Shown here: one piece after another, positions 44,072-53,485 of the stretch
How the letters are laid out: each line of letters opens with the position of its first letter
Position numbering within the stretch: position 1 is the first letter of the stretch
Assembly (NCBI GenBank): GCA_017547585.1
Contig: JAFYPH010000058.1
Location: 1-64,000 of the forward strand
Length of the DNA: 64,000 nt
Reading direction: 5' to 3'
From: Bacteroidaceae bacterium
GTDB lineage: Bacteria; Bacteroidota; Bacteroidia; Bacteroidales; Bacteroidaceae
Translations under genes and position numbers: made by a program
The notes under the pieces: generated by a model
Told to the model about the DNA's origin: nothing
Database searches by the model: none
The model's input: the letters and a program-made list of their open reading frames with translations, nothing else

Positions 44072-44875
44072 TTACTGCAAAGCTGCTTTTATGCGCAACA
44101 CCTTGTCGAGCAATCCCTCGAGAAGGTCGAGCTTGAGCATATTTGCGCCGTCGCTCTTTGCAACGGTCGGATCCTCGTGAGTCTCGATGAAAAGGCCGTC
44201 GGCACCCACAGCAATGGCAGCCTTGGCCATTGTCTCAATGAGTTCGGGCATTCCACCGGTGACACCCGCCGTCTGGTTAGGCTGTTGCAGCGAGTGGGTA
44301 ATATCCATCACCACAGGATAGCCGAAAGACTTCATCTGGGGAATTCCGCGGAAGTCGACCACAAGATCCTGATAGCCGAAAGTTGTTCCGCGCTCGGTGA
44401 GCATCACACGTCCCTCGCCACCCTCGGAAACTACCTTTTCGGCAGCGAATTTCATTGCCTGAGGCGAGAGGAACTGTCCCTTCTTTATATTAACAATGCG
44501 TCCGGTCTTTGCGGCAGCCGACAAAAGGTCAGTCTGACGGCACAGGAAAGCCGGAATCTGCAACACATCCACATACTCGGCAGCAACCTCGGCCTCTTCG
44601 GCAGAGTGAATATCGGTAACCACGGGAATGTTGAATGTCTCGCGCACCTTGCGCAATACGCGCAGCGCCGCCTCGTCGCCGATGCCTGTAAAAGAGTCTA
44701 TTCTCGAACGGTTGGCCTTGCGATAAGAACCTTTGAACACATAAGGGATTCCTCTGTCGCTTGTCATCGCAACGATTCTCTCGGCAATTCTCATAGCCAT
44801 ATCCTCATTCTCGATGACACAGGGGCCCGCAAAAAGAAAGAACTTATCTGTAGCTGTCAAATCTCGTATAGTCAT
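44072..44875 (-). CDS. kdsA: 3-deoxy-8-phosphooctulonate synthase
   Basis: A 267-residue TIM-barrel aldolase. It shows FFLFAGPCVIENEDMAMRIAERI at the N-terminus, VFKGSYRKANRSRIDSFTGIG, TDIHSAEEAE, DVLQIPAFLCRQTDLL and MLTERGTTFGYQDLVVDFR, all diagnostic. It condenses arabinose 5-phosphate with phosphoenolpyruvate to KDO 8-phosphate for lipopolysaccharide inner core. It follows the lipid kinase gene by 6 nt. Confidence 0.95.
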   Translation of the reverse strand: MTIRDLTATDKFFLFAGPCVIENEDMAMRIAERIVAMTSDRGIPYVFKGSYRKANRSRIDSFTGIGDEAALRVLRKVRETFNIPVVTDIHSAEEAEVAAEYVDVLQIPAFLCRQTDLLSAAAKTGRIVNIKKGQFLSPQAMKFAAEKVVSEGGEGRVMLTERGTTFGYQDLVVDFRGIPQMKSFGYPVVMDITHSLQQPNQTAGVTGGMPELIETMAKAAIAVGADGLFIETHEDPTVAKSDGANMLKLDLLEGLLDKVLRIKAALQ

Positions 44876-44881
44876 GATTCT

Positions 44882-45817
44882 TTATTTTGGAATTATAAGG
44901 TTTAATTTTTCTTGCATTATCGTTATTGTCAACGGATAGGTGGGAGCAAAGGGACGTCCGTCGATTCCGGCGCGTGCACCACCCGCATCGTCAATCACAA
45001 TCTCTGTGGTGCGGAAAGGCTCCATCAGCTTGTAGTTCATTATGCGACGCTTGAGCAGCATGTACACACCCTGAACAAGAGCAAAAAGTTTGGGAGGCCT
45101 TATCGCCGACACGTCCAGAAAGCCATTGTAGGGCACGGCGCTGGGGGTCATTCCGTAGCCGCGCGCGTTTCCCACGCACAGCATCATGAAAGGAGCCTCG
45201 ACCACGTGATTATTCAGACGCATCTTCATATTGAAACTATTGTGGTGCATAAGCAACATTGCCATTGCCCTTGCGTGCGAGAGCCATTTTGCGAAGGGAG
45301 TCTTCATCTTTTTGTTTGCAATCTCCACAATATTTGCGCTGAGGCCTATGTTCACCACATTCATAAAGTAGCGCACCTGTTCGCCGCTGTCGGTAACATA
45401 TTTGCAGCAGCCGACGTCAATTTTTCTTGTCCTGCCCGCAATTATGCAGTCGATGGCACGCTTATAGTCATTCTCGTTCATCCCCCAATATCCTGCAAAG
45501 TCATTTGCTATTCCGTTGGGGATTATTCCAAAGGAGACGTTGGCGCTATTCTCGGACAACATTATTCCGTTGATGGCATCCTGCAGGGCACCGTCGCCAC
45601 CGACCACCACAATCGTCTCGTAACCGTTGTCGGCAAGCATACGGGCAAGGCGCTCCACCGAGCCGTAATCTTCGGACTGTATATAGTCGTATGTTACGCC
45701 CTTCTCGACAAGATAGGCTCTAATCTCGCGCCATCTTTTTATCTTATTCACTGCACCTATGCGCGGGCAATAGATTATTCCCCAGCGGCGGCGGTCGTTA
45801 AGTCGCGCTGACACCAT
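44882..45817 (-). CDS. Diacylglycerol/lipid kinase family protein
   Basis: A 311-residue cytosolic protein of the DAGK catalytic family. The ATP-binding Gly motif is IVVVGGDGALQDAINGIM near residues 68-86; GIIPNGIANDFAGYW and MLCVGNARGYGMTPSAVPYNGFLDVSAI follow as in YegS/DgkB relatives. It phosphorylates diacylglycerol or a sphingoid/other lipid; with Spt elsewhere in this window a sphingolipid substrate is conceivable but unproven. Its start overlaps the end of miaA by 20 nt. Confidence 0.9.
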   Translation of the reverse strand: MVSARLNDRRRWGIIYCPRIGAVNKIKRWREIRAYLVEKGVTYDYIQSEDYGSVERLARMLADNGYETIVVVGGDGALQDAINGIMLSENSANVSFGIIPNGIANDFAGYWGMNENDYKRAIDCIIAGRTRKIDVGCCKYVTDSGEQVRYFMNVVNIGLSANIVEIANKKMKTPFAKWLSHARAMAMLLMHHNSFNMKMRLNNHVVEAPFMMLCVGNARGYGMTPSAVPYNGFLDVSAIRPPKLFALVQGVYMLLKRRIMNYKLMEPFRTTEIVIDDAGGARAGIDGRPFAPTYPLTITIMQEKLNLIIPK

Positions 45818-46742
45818 AGTACATATTTTTTATAATTTCAACCTTCTCGGCCATTGGCAGAGAGGCATCTATCCAATTAATATTAAGGCCGCGACGCTCC
45901 ATTCCCCTGAACCACGTCATCTGTCTTTTTGCAAACTGATGGATGGCCGTTTCGAGGCCTTTATACATTTCGTCGAAGCTCATTGCACCCATAAGGAAGA
46001 GGGTGACGAATTTATATTCGAGGCCATAGTATATAAGCTGTTCGGGAGAAACGCCCTCGTCGAGCAGCTTGCGCACCTCATCCACAAGGCCTTCGTCGAG
46101 ACGAGCCTTCAGGCGATTGCTTATACGGCTGCGACGCACCTCGCGGTCGACGTCGAGGCCGATTATCAGCGAGGAGAGCAGCGGGAATTCACGTTCTTGC
46201 TGCGGAGTGCGCGCATAATGCTCTTCAATCTCTATCGCACGTATCGCACGTTTCTTTGTATCGACGTCGGTGGTGTTGTGCAGCACCTTGTAGGTTGCCA
46301 ACATCGCCGTAAGCTCTTCGAGAGAGTGGTTTTCGAGACGCTCGCGCAGTTCGGGATTCTCGGGAACGGGAATCAGACGATAGCCGCGCAGCACCGACTC
46401 GACGTAGAGGCCGCTGCCGCCACAGAGCACAGGAAGAGCCCCGCGGGCATTGACGCCATTGTAGGCCTCGAGAAAATCGCGCTGAAACTCGAAGAGATTG
46501 TATTTTTCACCCGCATCGACAATATCGATAAGATGATAGGGCACACGCGACGCGCCATCGCCATATTCAGAGAGGTCTTTTCCGGTGCCAATATCCATTC
46601 CACGATAGACCTGACGGCTATCGGCGCTGAGAATCTCACCGCCCATGGCACGCGCCACCTCCACAGCCAGCGAGGTCTTTCCGCAAGCTGTAGGGCCTAT
46701 TATGGATATAAGGTCGTATCTCTTCAACGTCTCCATCTGCAA
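45798..46742 (-). CDS. miaA: tRNA dimethylallyltransferase
   Basis: A 314-residue enzyme with P-loop IGPTACGKTSLA (residues 15-26), SADSRQVYRGMDIGTGK, ALPVLCGGSGLYVESVLRG and the C-terminal AIHQFAKRQMTWFRG motif. It adds the isopentenyl group to A37 of UNN-decoding tRNAs. First gene of miaA-lipid kinase-kdsA. Confidence 0.95.
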   Translation of the reverse strand: MQMETLKRYDLISIIGPTACGKTSLAVEVARAMGGEILSADSRQVYRGMDIGTGKDLSEYGDGASRVPYHLIDIVDAGEKYNLFEFQRDFLEAYNGVNARGALPVLCGGSGLYVESVLRGYRLIPVPENPELRERLENHSLEELTAMLATYKVLHNTTDVDTKKRAIRAIEIEEHYARTPQQEREFPLLSSLIIGLDVDREVRRSRISNRLKARLDEGLVDEVRKLLDEGVSPEQLIYYGLEYKFVTLFLMGAMSFDEMYKGLETAIHQFAKRQMTWFRGMERRGLNINWIDASLPMAEKVEIIKNMYYGVSAT

Positions 46743-46753
46743 TATTTATGTTA

Positions 46754-46761
46754 CAAAAATA
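46754..46761 (-). promoter_or_regulatory. -7 element TATTTTTG for miaA operon
   Basis: A perfect TAnnTTTG on minus 12 nt upstream of the miaA start codon; the leader would be very short. -33 imperfect (TTTCG at 20 bp). Confidence 0.45.
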
Positions 46762-46919
46762 GGAATAATCTTCCATTTACGCGAAACTTTAAAGAAAATC
46801 TTTCCTTCGACGGACGCACATTTCTAAAAAACAGCAGTTTACGGAGAGGCCCACGAAGGAAAATTAGTTAATAAAATAAAAAGAGAGGGCATTTTCCATC
46901 CATTGCAAATGATAAAAGT

Positions 46920-46927
46920 TATCTTTG
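46920..46927 (+). promoter_or_regulatory. -7 element TATCTTTG for the Crp/Fnr gene
   Basis: TATCTTTG followed by C, 21 nt upstream of the ATG at 46948. It excludes the longer frame that begins at 46903. Confidence 0.55.
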
Positions 46928-46947
46928 CGTCAAAATCCATTACCACA

Positions 46948-47628
46948 ATGTACGAAAGCCTTATGTGCCTGCCCTATTTTCAGGGCATGAGCAAAGACGA
47001 AATTACAGCCATACTCGACAAAGTGAAGCTGGTGTTCAACCGCCACTCCGACGGCGAAAGAATCGCCGCGCAGGGCTCGCCGTGCAACAGCCTGACGCTG
47101 CTTGTGCGTGGAAAGCTGACCTCGAAATGCGTCGCGCCCGACGGTCGCTACACGCTCATCGAGGAGCTGACGACGCCGTTCGCCTTTGAGCCCTACTCGC
47201 TCTTCGGACTCTCGCCAACGTACAGAAGCAGCTATTTTGCAAATGGCGAGTGCGACACGCTGACGATTGAAAAGTCGTACCTTTTCAACGAACTTTCGCG
47301 ATACAATATCTTTATAATGAACTTGATGAACCTGTTGTGCCAGCGCGCACAGCTGAAGAACGCGCAAATATGGAACGCACATCAGTTGCCACTGCCCGAA
47401 AAGATTGTGGAGTTCATCGCCATAAGGTCGGAGTCGCAGGAAGGCTGCAAGACTCTGCAGATAAAGATGGACGACCTTGCCGACATTTTGGGCGAGACGC
47501 GCATAAATGTGTCGCGCGCACTGAACTTGTTGCAGAAATGCGGACTCATTGAGCTGCGACGCAAAGAGATACTCATTCCCTCTTTCAAGCAACTGGCAGC
47601 ATTCAGGGTGGAAGCCGTGAATGAGTAA
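46948..47628 (+). CDS. Crp/Fnr family transcriptional regulator
   Basis: A 226-residue regulator. An N-terminal cyclic-nucleotide-binding-like beta roll (about 20-125: HSDGERIAAQGSPCNSLTLLVRGKL, EELTTPFAFEPYSLFG) and long dimer helix precede a C-terminal winged helix with MDDLADILGETRINVSRALNLLQKCGLIELR. No Cys cluster for an iron-sulfur centre is seen at the N-terminus, so it is not a classic Fnr; effector is unknown. The start at 46948 was chosen from the promoter at 46920-46927. It is monocistronic. Confidence 0.9.
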   Translation: MYESLMCLPYFQGMSKDEITAILDKVKLVFNRHSDGERIAAQGSPCNSLTLLVRGKLTSKCVAPDGRYTLIEELTTPFAFEPYSLFGLSPTYRSSYFANGECDTLTIEKSYLFNELSRYNIFIMNLMNLLCQRAQLKNAQIWNAHQLPLPEKIVEFIAIRSESQEGCKTLQIKMDDLADILGETRINVSRALNLLQKCGLIELRRKEILIPSFKQLAAFRVEAVNE

Positions 47629-47733
47629 CGGCAGAGTTTCCACAGGGCAGAAGAGGCTATTCTCGCATATAAACGTGCAGATGCCCCGCGCAGACTATTT
47701 TTAACCGACAGCGAAATAAATTTGCAAAAATTA

Positions 47734-47764
47734 TTGCTTTTACCACAAAAAAGCACTACCTTTG
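47734..47764 (+). promoter_or_regulatory. Promoter of tRNA-Arg
   Basis: TTG (47734-47736), 20 bp, TACCTTTG (47757-47764), 25 nt upstream of the mature tRNA. Consensus. Confidence 0.75.
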
Positions 47765-47789
47765 CCGACGCAAAAGCAAAAATAAGGCT

Positions 47790-47863
<74 letters not shown>

Positions 47864-47864
47864 C

Positions 47865-47896
47865 AAAGAAGAGAACTGAATTCAGTTCTCTTCTTT
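47865..47896 (+). terminator. Terminator of tRNA-Arg
   Basis: A perfect 16-bp palindrome AAAGAAGAGAACTGAA and its complement, then GTTT. It starts 2 nt after the tRNA. Confidence 0.85.
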
Positions 47897-48061
47897 GTTT
47901 ATATACTCCCGGCAAATTGGCCGACGCAACGAGGATGCGGAACGACAATCGCCCGAGAGGATATTCGGCCGCAACATTATTGATTTTCATGGACAAATTG
48001 CCATTTTTCGCCGACCAACGACTATTTTTCGACACATTTATATAATAAGGAACAAATTCAT

Positions 48062-48092
48062 TTTGTTCTCCACGCGCCATGCACTATTTTTG
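48062..48092 (+). promoter_or_regulatory. Promoter of menA
   Basis: TTTG (48062-48065), 19 bp, TATTTTTG (48085-48092) then C. 19 nt upstream of the start codon. Confidence 0.65.
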
Positions 48093-48111
48093 CAGACAAA
48101 ATTAAGGAATC

Positions 48112-49002
48112 ATGAAAAAACATAAATTCAGTCGCTGGATGTTCGCTGTGCGCCCCTGGTCTTTTCCTGCATCGGCAATGCCCGTTGCCGTAACACTCGC
48201 CTATCTATTCTGGCGAGGAATGGAGATTGATTGGTTGAGCGGAGTGTGGGCCATCATCAATGTGGTGGTGTTCCATGCTGCAGGCAATGTGTGGAGCGAC
48301 TATTTCGACTATCGCAAAGGCGTGGATGCCGAGGATACTTTCGGCGCAAAGACAATGACAAGCGGAGAGTTTACCCCCCGCGAAATGCTGAATCTGGCAA
48401 TAGGGCTTCTATCGGCAGCCCTCGCAATGGGCGTGGGGCTGATGCTGCGCGCAGGGTTACCCCTTCTGTGGTTCGGACTAGCCGGCGCACTTACGGTGGT
48501 ACTCTACCCCCGACTGAAATATAGCGCGCTGGGCGACGTTGACATCATGCTGGCCTATGCGCTGCTGCCCACGCTTGGAACGTCGTTCGTGGCTACAGGC
48601 TGTTTGCAGTGGGAAGCACTGTGGATAGCGCTGCCCGTGGGATTGATTACCGTAGCTATTCTTCACTCGAACAACACCCGCGACATTGCCACCGACAACC
48701 GCGCAAAAATATCGACGTTGGCAATGAACCTGGGACGAAACGCCTCAAAATGGCTCTACGCGGCAGAGGTGCTACTCCCCTTTGCGTGGGTAGTAGGCTG
48801 CGCCTTCGCGGGAGTGTTCCCGCTGTGGACGCTGCTGACACTGCCGGCCGTTGTTCCCGCATGGATGGGTGCGCGTGACATGCTGCGCCACGATGAGCAG
48901 TCGGCCGACACAATTGCCAACCTCGACGAGAGAACCGCCAAGCTGCAGCTGATGTTCAGCCTTCTGTTCACAGTATCATTCATCGTAGCTTCACTTGTAT
49001 GA
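48112..49002 (+). CDS. menA: UbiA-family prenyltransferase, probable MenA
   Basis: A 296-residue membrane protein with about eight or nine helices. The two Asp-rich prenyl-diphosphate-binding motifs are NVWSDYFDYRKGVD (near residue 60) and NNTRDIATDNRAK (near 185). The W...RPWSFPASAMPVAVTLAY start and the second motif favour 1,4-dihydroxy-2-naphthoate polyprenyltransferase of menaquinone synthesis over other UbiA types. It overlaps the CPBP gene by 4 nt (ATGA). Other men genes are not in the window. Confidence 0.85.
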   Translation: MKKHKFSRWMFAVRPWSFPASAMPVAVTLAYLFWRGMEIDWLSGVWAIINVVVFHAAGNVWSDYFDYRKGVDAEDTFGAKTMTSGEFTPREMLNLAIGLLSAALAMGVGLMLRAGLPLLWFGLAGALTVVLYPRLKYSALGDVDIMLAYALLPTLGTSFVATGCLQWEALWIALPVGLITVAILHSNNTRDIATDNRAKISTLAMNLGRNASKWLYAAEVLLPFAWVVGCAFAGVFPLWTLLTLPAVVPAWMGARDMLRHDEQSADTIANLDERTAKLQLMFSLLFTVSFIVASLV

Positions 49003-49616
49003 AAAGGTTGATTTTCGCTATCGTTACGGCTTTTGCACTGTGGACGGCAATGTTCTCGCCGCTGACTGCTCCGCACATCAATTTTTGGATTGCGATGAGC
49101 ATTTCGGCAACAATCCTTATAACCATCGCCACATGCGCCCGCCCCTCGTGGCCGCGCGACTTTAAATGGAGCCTCGCGAACATTGCGCTGGGTGTGGCCA
49201 TTGCCGTGGCACTATGGGGAGTATTCTGGATGGGCGACAAAATCTCCCAATTTATTTTCGACTTTGCCCGCCCGCAGGTAGACTCTATCTATGCAATGAA
49301 AGAGGGCTCTTCGTCGACGCTGATAGCAATAGCATTGTTGCTGCTGATAGGCCCTGCCGAAGAGATTTTCTGGCGCGGATACGTGCAGCGCACACTCGCC
49401 GAGAGGTGGGGAGCCAACAAGGGATTCATCGTTGCAACGGCAATATACACGCTTGTACACATAGGCTCGTTCAACTTCATGCTTATAATGTCGGCAATGG
49501 TGTGCGGAATTGCATGGGGACTACTCTATCGCATTATGCCCGAGCGCTTTACGGCTATCACCCTGTCGCATGCATTGTGGGACGCTGCGGTATTTGTTAT
49601 TTTCCCGATAATGTAG
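48999..49616 (+). CDS. CPBP family intramembrane metalloprotease
   Basis: A 205-residue membrane protein. Motif 1 EEIFWRGYVQ (Glu121-Glu122, Arg126), motif 2 YTLVHIGSFN (His154) and motif 3 LSHALWDAAVF (His191) make the CPBP/Abi active site, resembling type II CAAX prenyl endopeptidases. Substrate is unknown; bacterial members act in bacteriocin immunity, protein processing or unassigned functions. ATGA overlap with menA shows translational coupling. Confidence 0.9.
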   Translation: MKRLIFAIVTAFALWTAMFSPLTAPHINFWIAMSISATILITIATCARPSWPRDFKWSLANIALGVAIAVALWGVFWMGDKISQFIFDFARPQVDSIYAMKEGSSSTLIAIALLLLIGPAEEIFWRGYVQRTLAERWGANKGFIVATAIYTLVHIGSFNFMLIMSAMVCGIAWGLLYRIMPERFTAITLSHALWDAAVFVIFPIM

Positions 49617-49631
49617 GAGTTGCGCTCAAAT

Positions 49632-49662
49632 TTTGTTGCAACGGTAATTTGTTGTAAATTTG
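49632..49662 (+). promoter_or_regulatory. Promoter of threonine dehydratase gene
   Basis: TTTG (49632-49635), 19 bp, TAAATTTG (49655-49662) then C; 39 nt upstream of the start. Confidence 0.7.
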
Positions 49663-49701
49663 CAGAATCAGATATTATCATAATCACACAAACAGACAAA
49701 A

Positions 49702-50895
49702 ATGTTAACGCTTGACAGAATTTACCATGCATCGTATATACTGAAAAATGTGATACGACGCACCGACCTTATAAATGCCCCCAAGATCAACCCCGAAAGC
49801 AAGATTTTCCTGAAGCCCGAGAACCTTCAGCTTACAGGCTCGTTCAAGATTCGCGGCTCGTACTACAAAATCTCGCAGCTCTCGGACGAAGAGAAGGCCA
49901 GAGGCGTAGTCGCTTGCTCGGCAGGCAACCACGCACAGGGCGTGGCATTGGGAGCGGCGAAGAACGGCATTGGCAGCATCATCTGCCTGCCCGACTGCGC
50001 ACCAATCTCAAAGGTCGAGGCCACACGCAGCTACGGAGCAGAAATCTGCATGGTCGAGGGCGTGTACGACGACGCTTTCCAGAAGGCACTGCAGTTGAAA
50101 GAGGAGAAGGGCTACACATTCATCCACCCCTTCGACGACGTAGACGTCATTGCCGGACAGGGAACCATAGGTCTTGAGCTCATCAACCAGCTGAAGGATA
50201 TTGACGCGGTAATCGTGCCCATCGGCGGCGGTGGACTCATTTCGGGCGTTGCATACGCCATAAAGTCGCTGAATCCCAACATCAAGATATACGGTGTTCA
50301 GTCGAGCGGCGCACCCAGCATGTTCCACTCCATCCACAGTGGAAAGATTGAGCGCCTTTCAGAGGTTTCGACCATCGCCGACGGTATTGCAGTGAAAGAG
50401 CCGGGCGTAAACACCTTTGAGCTTTGCAACAAATATGTCGACGACATTGTTACCGTTACCGACGACGAAGTCTCTTCGGCCATCCTCACACTCATCGAGC
50501 AGTATAAGCTCATCGCCGAGGGTGCAGGCGCGGTTGCAGTCGCAGCAGCAATGTTTGACAAGGTACCCATCAAGGGCAAGAACACCATCTGCCTCGTTTC
50601 GGGTGGAAACATCGACGTGAACATCCTCGACAGAGTAATCAAGAGAGGATTGCTGACATCGGGACGTTCGTATATGCTCACTGTGGAGCTCATCGACAAG
50701 CCCGGACAGCTGCTGAACATTTCGAGAATCATCGCCGAAAAGGGCGGAAACGTAATAGGCGTCCACCACGAGCGTGCAAATGCCACAATGGACATCAACG
50801 GATGCTTCCTGCGCATCAACATGGAGACACGTAACTTCGAGCAGATTGAAGAGATTAAAAAGGCGTTGCTCGACGCAGGCTTCCGCATTTGCTAA
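49702..50895 (+). CDS. ilvA: Threonine ammonia-lyase with ACT domain
   Basis: A 397-residue fold-type II PLP enzyme. The PLP lysine is Lys49 in LTGSFKIRGSYYK; the Gly-rich PLP-phosphate loop is VPIGGGGLISGVAYA; CSAGNHAQGVALGA follows the lysine motif. A C-terminal ACT domain (about 325-397: MLTVELIDKPGQLLNISRIIAEKGGNVIGVHHER) suggests allosteric control. It deaminates threonine to 2-oxobutanoate, for isoleucine synthesis or threonine catabolism (TdcB-like). Followed by ridA, whose product removes the reactive enamine/imine intermediate this enzyme releases. Confidence 0.93.
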   Translation: MLTLDRIYHASYILKNVIRRTDLINAPKINPESKIFLKPENLQLTGSFKIRGSYYKISQLSDEEKARGVVACSAGNHAQGVALGAAKNGIGSIICLPDCAPISKVEATRSYGAEICMVEGVYDDAFQKALQLKEEKGYTFIHPFDDVDVIAGQGTIGLELINQLKDIDAVIVPIGGGGLISGVAYAIKSLNPNIKIYGVQSSGAPSMFHSIHSGKIERLSEVSTIADGIAVKEPGVNTFELCNKYVDDIVTVTDDEVSSAILTLIEQYKLIAEGAGAVAVAAAMFDKVPIKGKNTICLVSGGNIDVNILDRVIKRGLLTSGRSYMLTVELIDKPGQLLNISRIIAEKGGNVIGVHHERANATMDINGCFLRINMETRNFEQIEEIKKALLDAGFRIC

Positions 50896-50926
50896 TGTAA
50901 CTATTAACCACTAAATAAAAGAAAAG

Positions 50927-51304
50927 ATGCTTAAGAAAGTACACACAGACAAAGCCCCTCAGGCTATAGGCCCCTACTCACAGGCGGTAATCTGCGGTAA
51001 CATGCTCTACACTTCGGGACAGATTGCTATCAACCCCGCAAGCGGCGAGGTCGAGGCCACAGACATCGAAGGACAGACTCAGCAGGTGATGGACAACCTT
51101 GCAGCGGTACTCGCCGAGGCAGGAACATCATTCGACAATGTAATAAAGACCACATGCTTCCTTAAGGAGATGAGCGACTTTGCCGCATTCAACAAGATTT
51201 ACGGCGAGACATTCACAAGCAAGCCCGCACGTTCGTGCGTAGCTGTAAAGACTCTTCCCAAAGACGTATTGGTAGAGGTCGAGGTTATCGCACTCATCGG
51301 ATAA
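50927..51304 (+). CDS. ridA: RidA family enamine/imine deaminase
   Basis: A 125-residue YjgF/RidA protein. [29 protein letters not shown] starts the chain, [18 protein letters not shown] and the C-terminal [23 protein letters not shown] hold the conserved Arg and Glu. It hydrolyses 2-aminoacrylate and the enamine from threonine dehydratase. It lies 31 nt after the dehydratase gene, a functional pair. Confidence 0.96.
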   Translation: MLKKVHTDKAPQAIGPYSQAVICGNMLYTSGQIAINPASGEVEATDIEGQTQQVMDNLAAVLAEAGTSFDNVIKTTCFLKEMSDFAAFNKIYGETFTSKPARSCVAVKTLPKDVLVEVEVIALIG

Positions 51305-51325
51305 TCGCTCGCAACAAAAAAAAGA

Positions 51326-51361
51326 CACTCCCCGCAAAAGCAATGACTTTTGCGGGGAGTG
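51326..51361. terminator. Bidirectional terminator
   Basis: CACTCCCCGCAAAAG/CTTTTGCGGGGAGTG, 15-bp perfect stem with a CAATGA loop and A/T flanks. Between ridA and the converging PspC-domain gene. Confidence 0.88.
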
Positions 51362-51378
51362 CTGTTTATAGATGGATT

Positions 51379-53079
51379 CTATTTTGAAATACGATGTCTG
51401 TAGAGTGTGTGGCGCATATCTTTTGTATCGACATTTACGCTGTCGGCCGAGAGGGTGCGCACAACAATTTTAGGCAAAAACTCTTCATTGGAATAGGCTT
51501 TTAGAATAAGTTCCACCCTATCGGGGTGTTCGGGTTGCACAGCTGCCCCTTGTGTATAATCGACCGTCCATCCGGGGATAGAGTTCACATTTATTCTTAA
51601 ATCACTGGGGCCATTGCAACGAGAAAGATCTACAAACATTCTTTTAGCAGTTGTATCAATCACACATACAATTTCCGCAGATGAAAATTCTTCCACTCCG
51701 CATGAAAAGCTACCAACAATCTCTACATTCGACACCGACGCAGGGGTCTTTATTAGCTCCACCCACTCGTCGCGGGGCATCAGCTTCCATATTATTTTAT
51801 CGTCGAGCTGCGTGCATTCTGCAGCGAAGGGGACAATCGAGTCGTTGCTTGCCGAGGTTATGCAGTGCCACAGCATACGCGTGCATCGTTTGCTGCCGGA
51901 GTAGTTATCGTGGAAGAAGTAGTTCTTGAGCTCCGACACTTCGGGAGAGCTTGCAATCTTTTTAACCTCGTCCACGAAACGTTCAATGTCCGACAAAGAG
52001 GTTGAGGTATCTTTGAGAGAGATGATCCTCTTCTCGTATTTAAGGAATGGAAGGTCGACACTTTTCTCTTTTAAAGAGAGGAATATTCCCAAAAGAATCA
52101 CCCATAATGCAACGAGGAGCACCTTCAGCCACATTTTCAGCGGACGCACGCTACCCTTCCTTTTCATCAAATAGTGGATTATGAGGAATATAGGTATTAA
52201 TATAATAAACGGAAGGAGCACTGTGCTTAACAGAATATTGATATTGAAATTCATAGTGTCTCCCATAAGGCCGAACAGGGGATTCAGGCTGCCGATTGCC
52301 GTAGTAAAAGGCACTGCAACACTTGCAAAAAAGAGGAAGAAGAATATTATAGGCAGAATGATTAATGCAGCAATGGCAACGACGCAACCTACGAGGCAAC
52401 CTTTATTGTCGCGCGCAGCGCCGCTGCTGAGAAGCTCGGCCGAGGCACGTTCGTACTCGCGCGCCCAAGCATCCTCTACCCTCTCGCCCGGCGCGGGCTT
52501 AATGTCGCGCATGCGCAGAAGGTCGGTCACAGACAGGGCCATGGGGAGAATGATCCACGCTACTATATAAACGATGGGGATTACAATGCCGGCCAGCCAG
52601 AAAAAGAGCAATATTGCCACGCCGCGCAACAACCACGCATTGATGCCTGTGTAGGCTGCAAGGCCGCTGAAGACTCCGCCCAAAAGCCCGTTGCGGGTGT
52701 CGCGGAAGAGCTTCTTGCCCAGCAGCATTGCGTCGCGCCAAGGCTCGCGCTTCTGCTGTGCATTATCCTCGGGCGAGGCCGCTTCTTCGGCATCATCCTG
52801 CGCGCCTACGGCCTCTTGAGCCAAAGACTCGGGACGGCCCATGCGGGTAATAAACTCGTCCACCATAGTAAAGTCCACTATGCGGGCCGCTCCCTCGCGC
52901 ATGCGTGTCTCGCACAATTCGCCCAGGCGCACCTCAATGTCGGCAATAATCTCTTCGCCGCCATCCTGCTTGGAGAAACACTCTTTGAGGCTCTCCATGT
53001 AATTGTTGAGAAGTTCATAGGCATCTTCGTCGAAATTGAAGATTCTGCCGCCAAGATTCACTTCGAATGACTTTTTCAT
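51379..53079 (-). CDS. PspC domain-containing membrane protein
   Basis: A 566-residue protein. Residues 1-110 are cytosolic, acidic and start KKSFEVNLGGRIFNFDEDAYELL, a region seen in such PspC proteins. The PspC domain follows (LFRDTRNGLLGGVFSGLAAYTGINAWLLRG, about 117-180) with membrane helices. Further membrane segments near 225-315 precede a C-terminal roughly 200-residue part with no recognised domain (QLDDKIIWKLMPRDEWVELI, SADSVNVDTKDMRHTLY). Phage-shock protein C domains sense or stabilise membrane stress. It is paired with padR, 18 nt apart. Confidence 0.88.
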   Translation of the reverse strand: MKKSFEVNLGGRIFNFDEDAYELLNNYMESLKECFSKQDGGEEIIADIEVRLGELCETRMREGAARIVDFTMVDEFITRMGRPESLAQEAVGAQDDAEEAASPEDNAQQKREPWRDAMLLGKKLFRDTRNGLLGGVFSGLAAYTGINAWLLRGVAILLFFWLAGIVIPIVYIVAWIILPMALSVTDLLRMRDIKPAPGERVEDAWAREYERASAELLSSGAARDNKGCLVGCVVAIAALIILPIIFFFLFFASVAVPFTTAIGSLNPLFGLMGDTMNFNINILLSTVLLPFIILIPIFLIIHYLMKRKGSVRPLKMWLKVLLVALWVILLGIFLSLKEKSVDLPFLKYEKRIISLKDTSTSLSDIERFVDEVKKIASSPEVSELKNYFFHDNYSGSKRCTRMLWHCITSASNDSIVPFAAECTQLDDKIIWKLMPRDEWVELIKTPASVSNVEIVGSFSCGVEEFSSAEIVCVIDTTAKRMFVDLSRCNGPSDLRINVNSIPGWTVDYTQGAAVQPEHPDRVELILKAYSNEEFLPKIVVRTLSADSVNVDTKDMRHTLYRHRISK

Positions 53080-53097
53080 ATTCTTATTTTTTACTTT

Positions 53098-53436
53098 TTA
53101 CAAACTTGTGTTTTTCTCTTTTATCTGTGCCACTGTGGAAGAGAGATTGTTCCAGTTTTCGTCCAGACGGGCGAGGGCGTCGAGGCCCGCCTCTGTGAGG
53201 CTGTAATATTTTCGCGGAGGACCGGCCGAGCTCTCTTGCCACTCGTAATCGACCATTCCCTCTTTTTTCAAACGGTTGAGCAGTGGGTACAATGTTCCCT
53301 CGACCACAATGAGGTTGGCACTCTCGAGCTCGTCGATGATGTCCGAACTGTAGCAGGGCTTTGCGCGAAGCAGAAGCATTATGCTGTATTCGAGCATGCC
53401 CTTACGCATCTGGGATTTTACATTTTCTACATACAT
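53098..53436 (-). CDS. PadR family transcriptional regulator
   Basis: A 112-residue winged-helix repressor: MRKGMLEYSIMLLLRAKPCYSSDIIDELESANLIVVEGTLYPLLNRLKKEGMVDYEW is the PadR domain, then SSAGPPRKYYSLTEAGLDAL. The start at 53436 matches family length; the longer frame runs through its own promoter. It precedes and is cotranscribed with the PspC gene. An inverted repeat at 53506-53526 overlaps the -33 box and is the probable operator. Confidence 0.93.
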   Translation of the reverse strand: MYVENVKSQMRKGMLEYSIMLLLRAKPCYSSDIIDELESANLIVVEGTLYPLLNRLKKEGMVDYEWQESSAGPPRKYYSLTEAGLDALARLDENWNNLSSTVAQIKEKNTSL

Positions 53437-53485
53437 TTTTTCTCTTTTTTCGTGCGAGAGATTGCTCCCTCGCCCATTCACATCA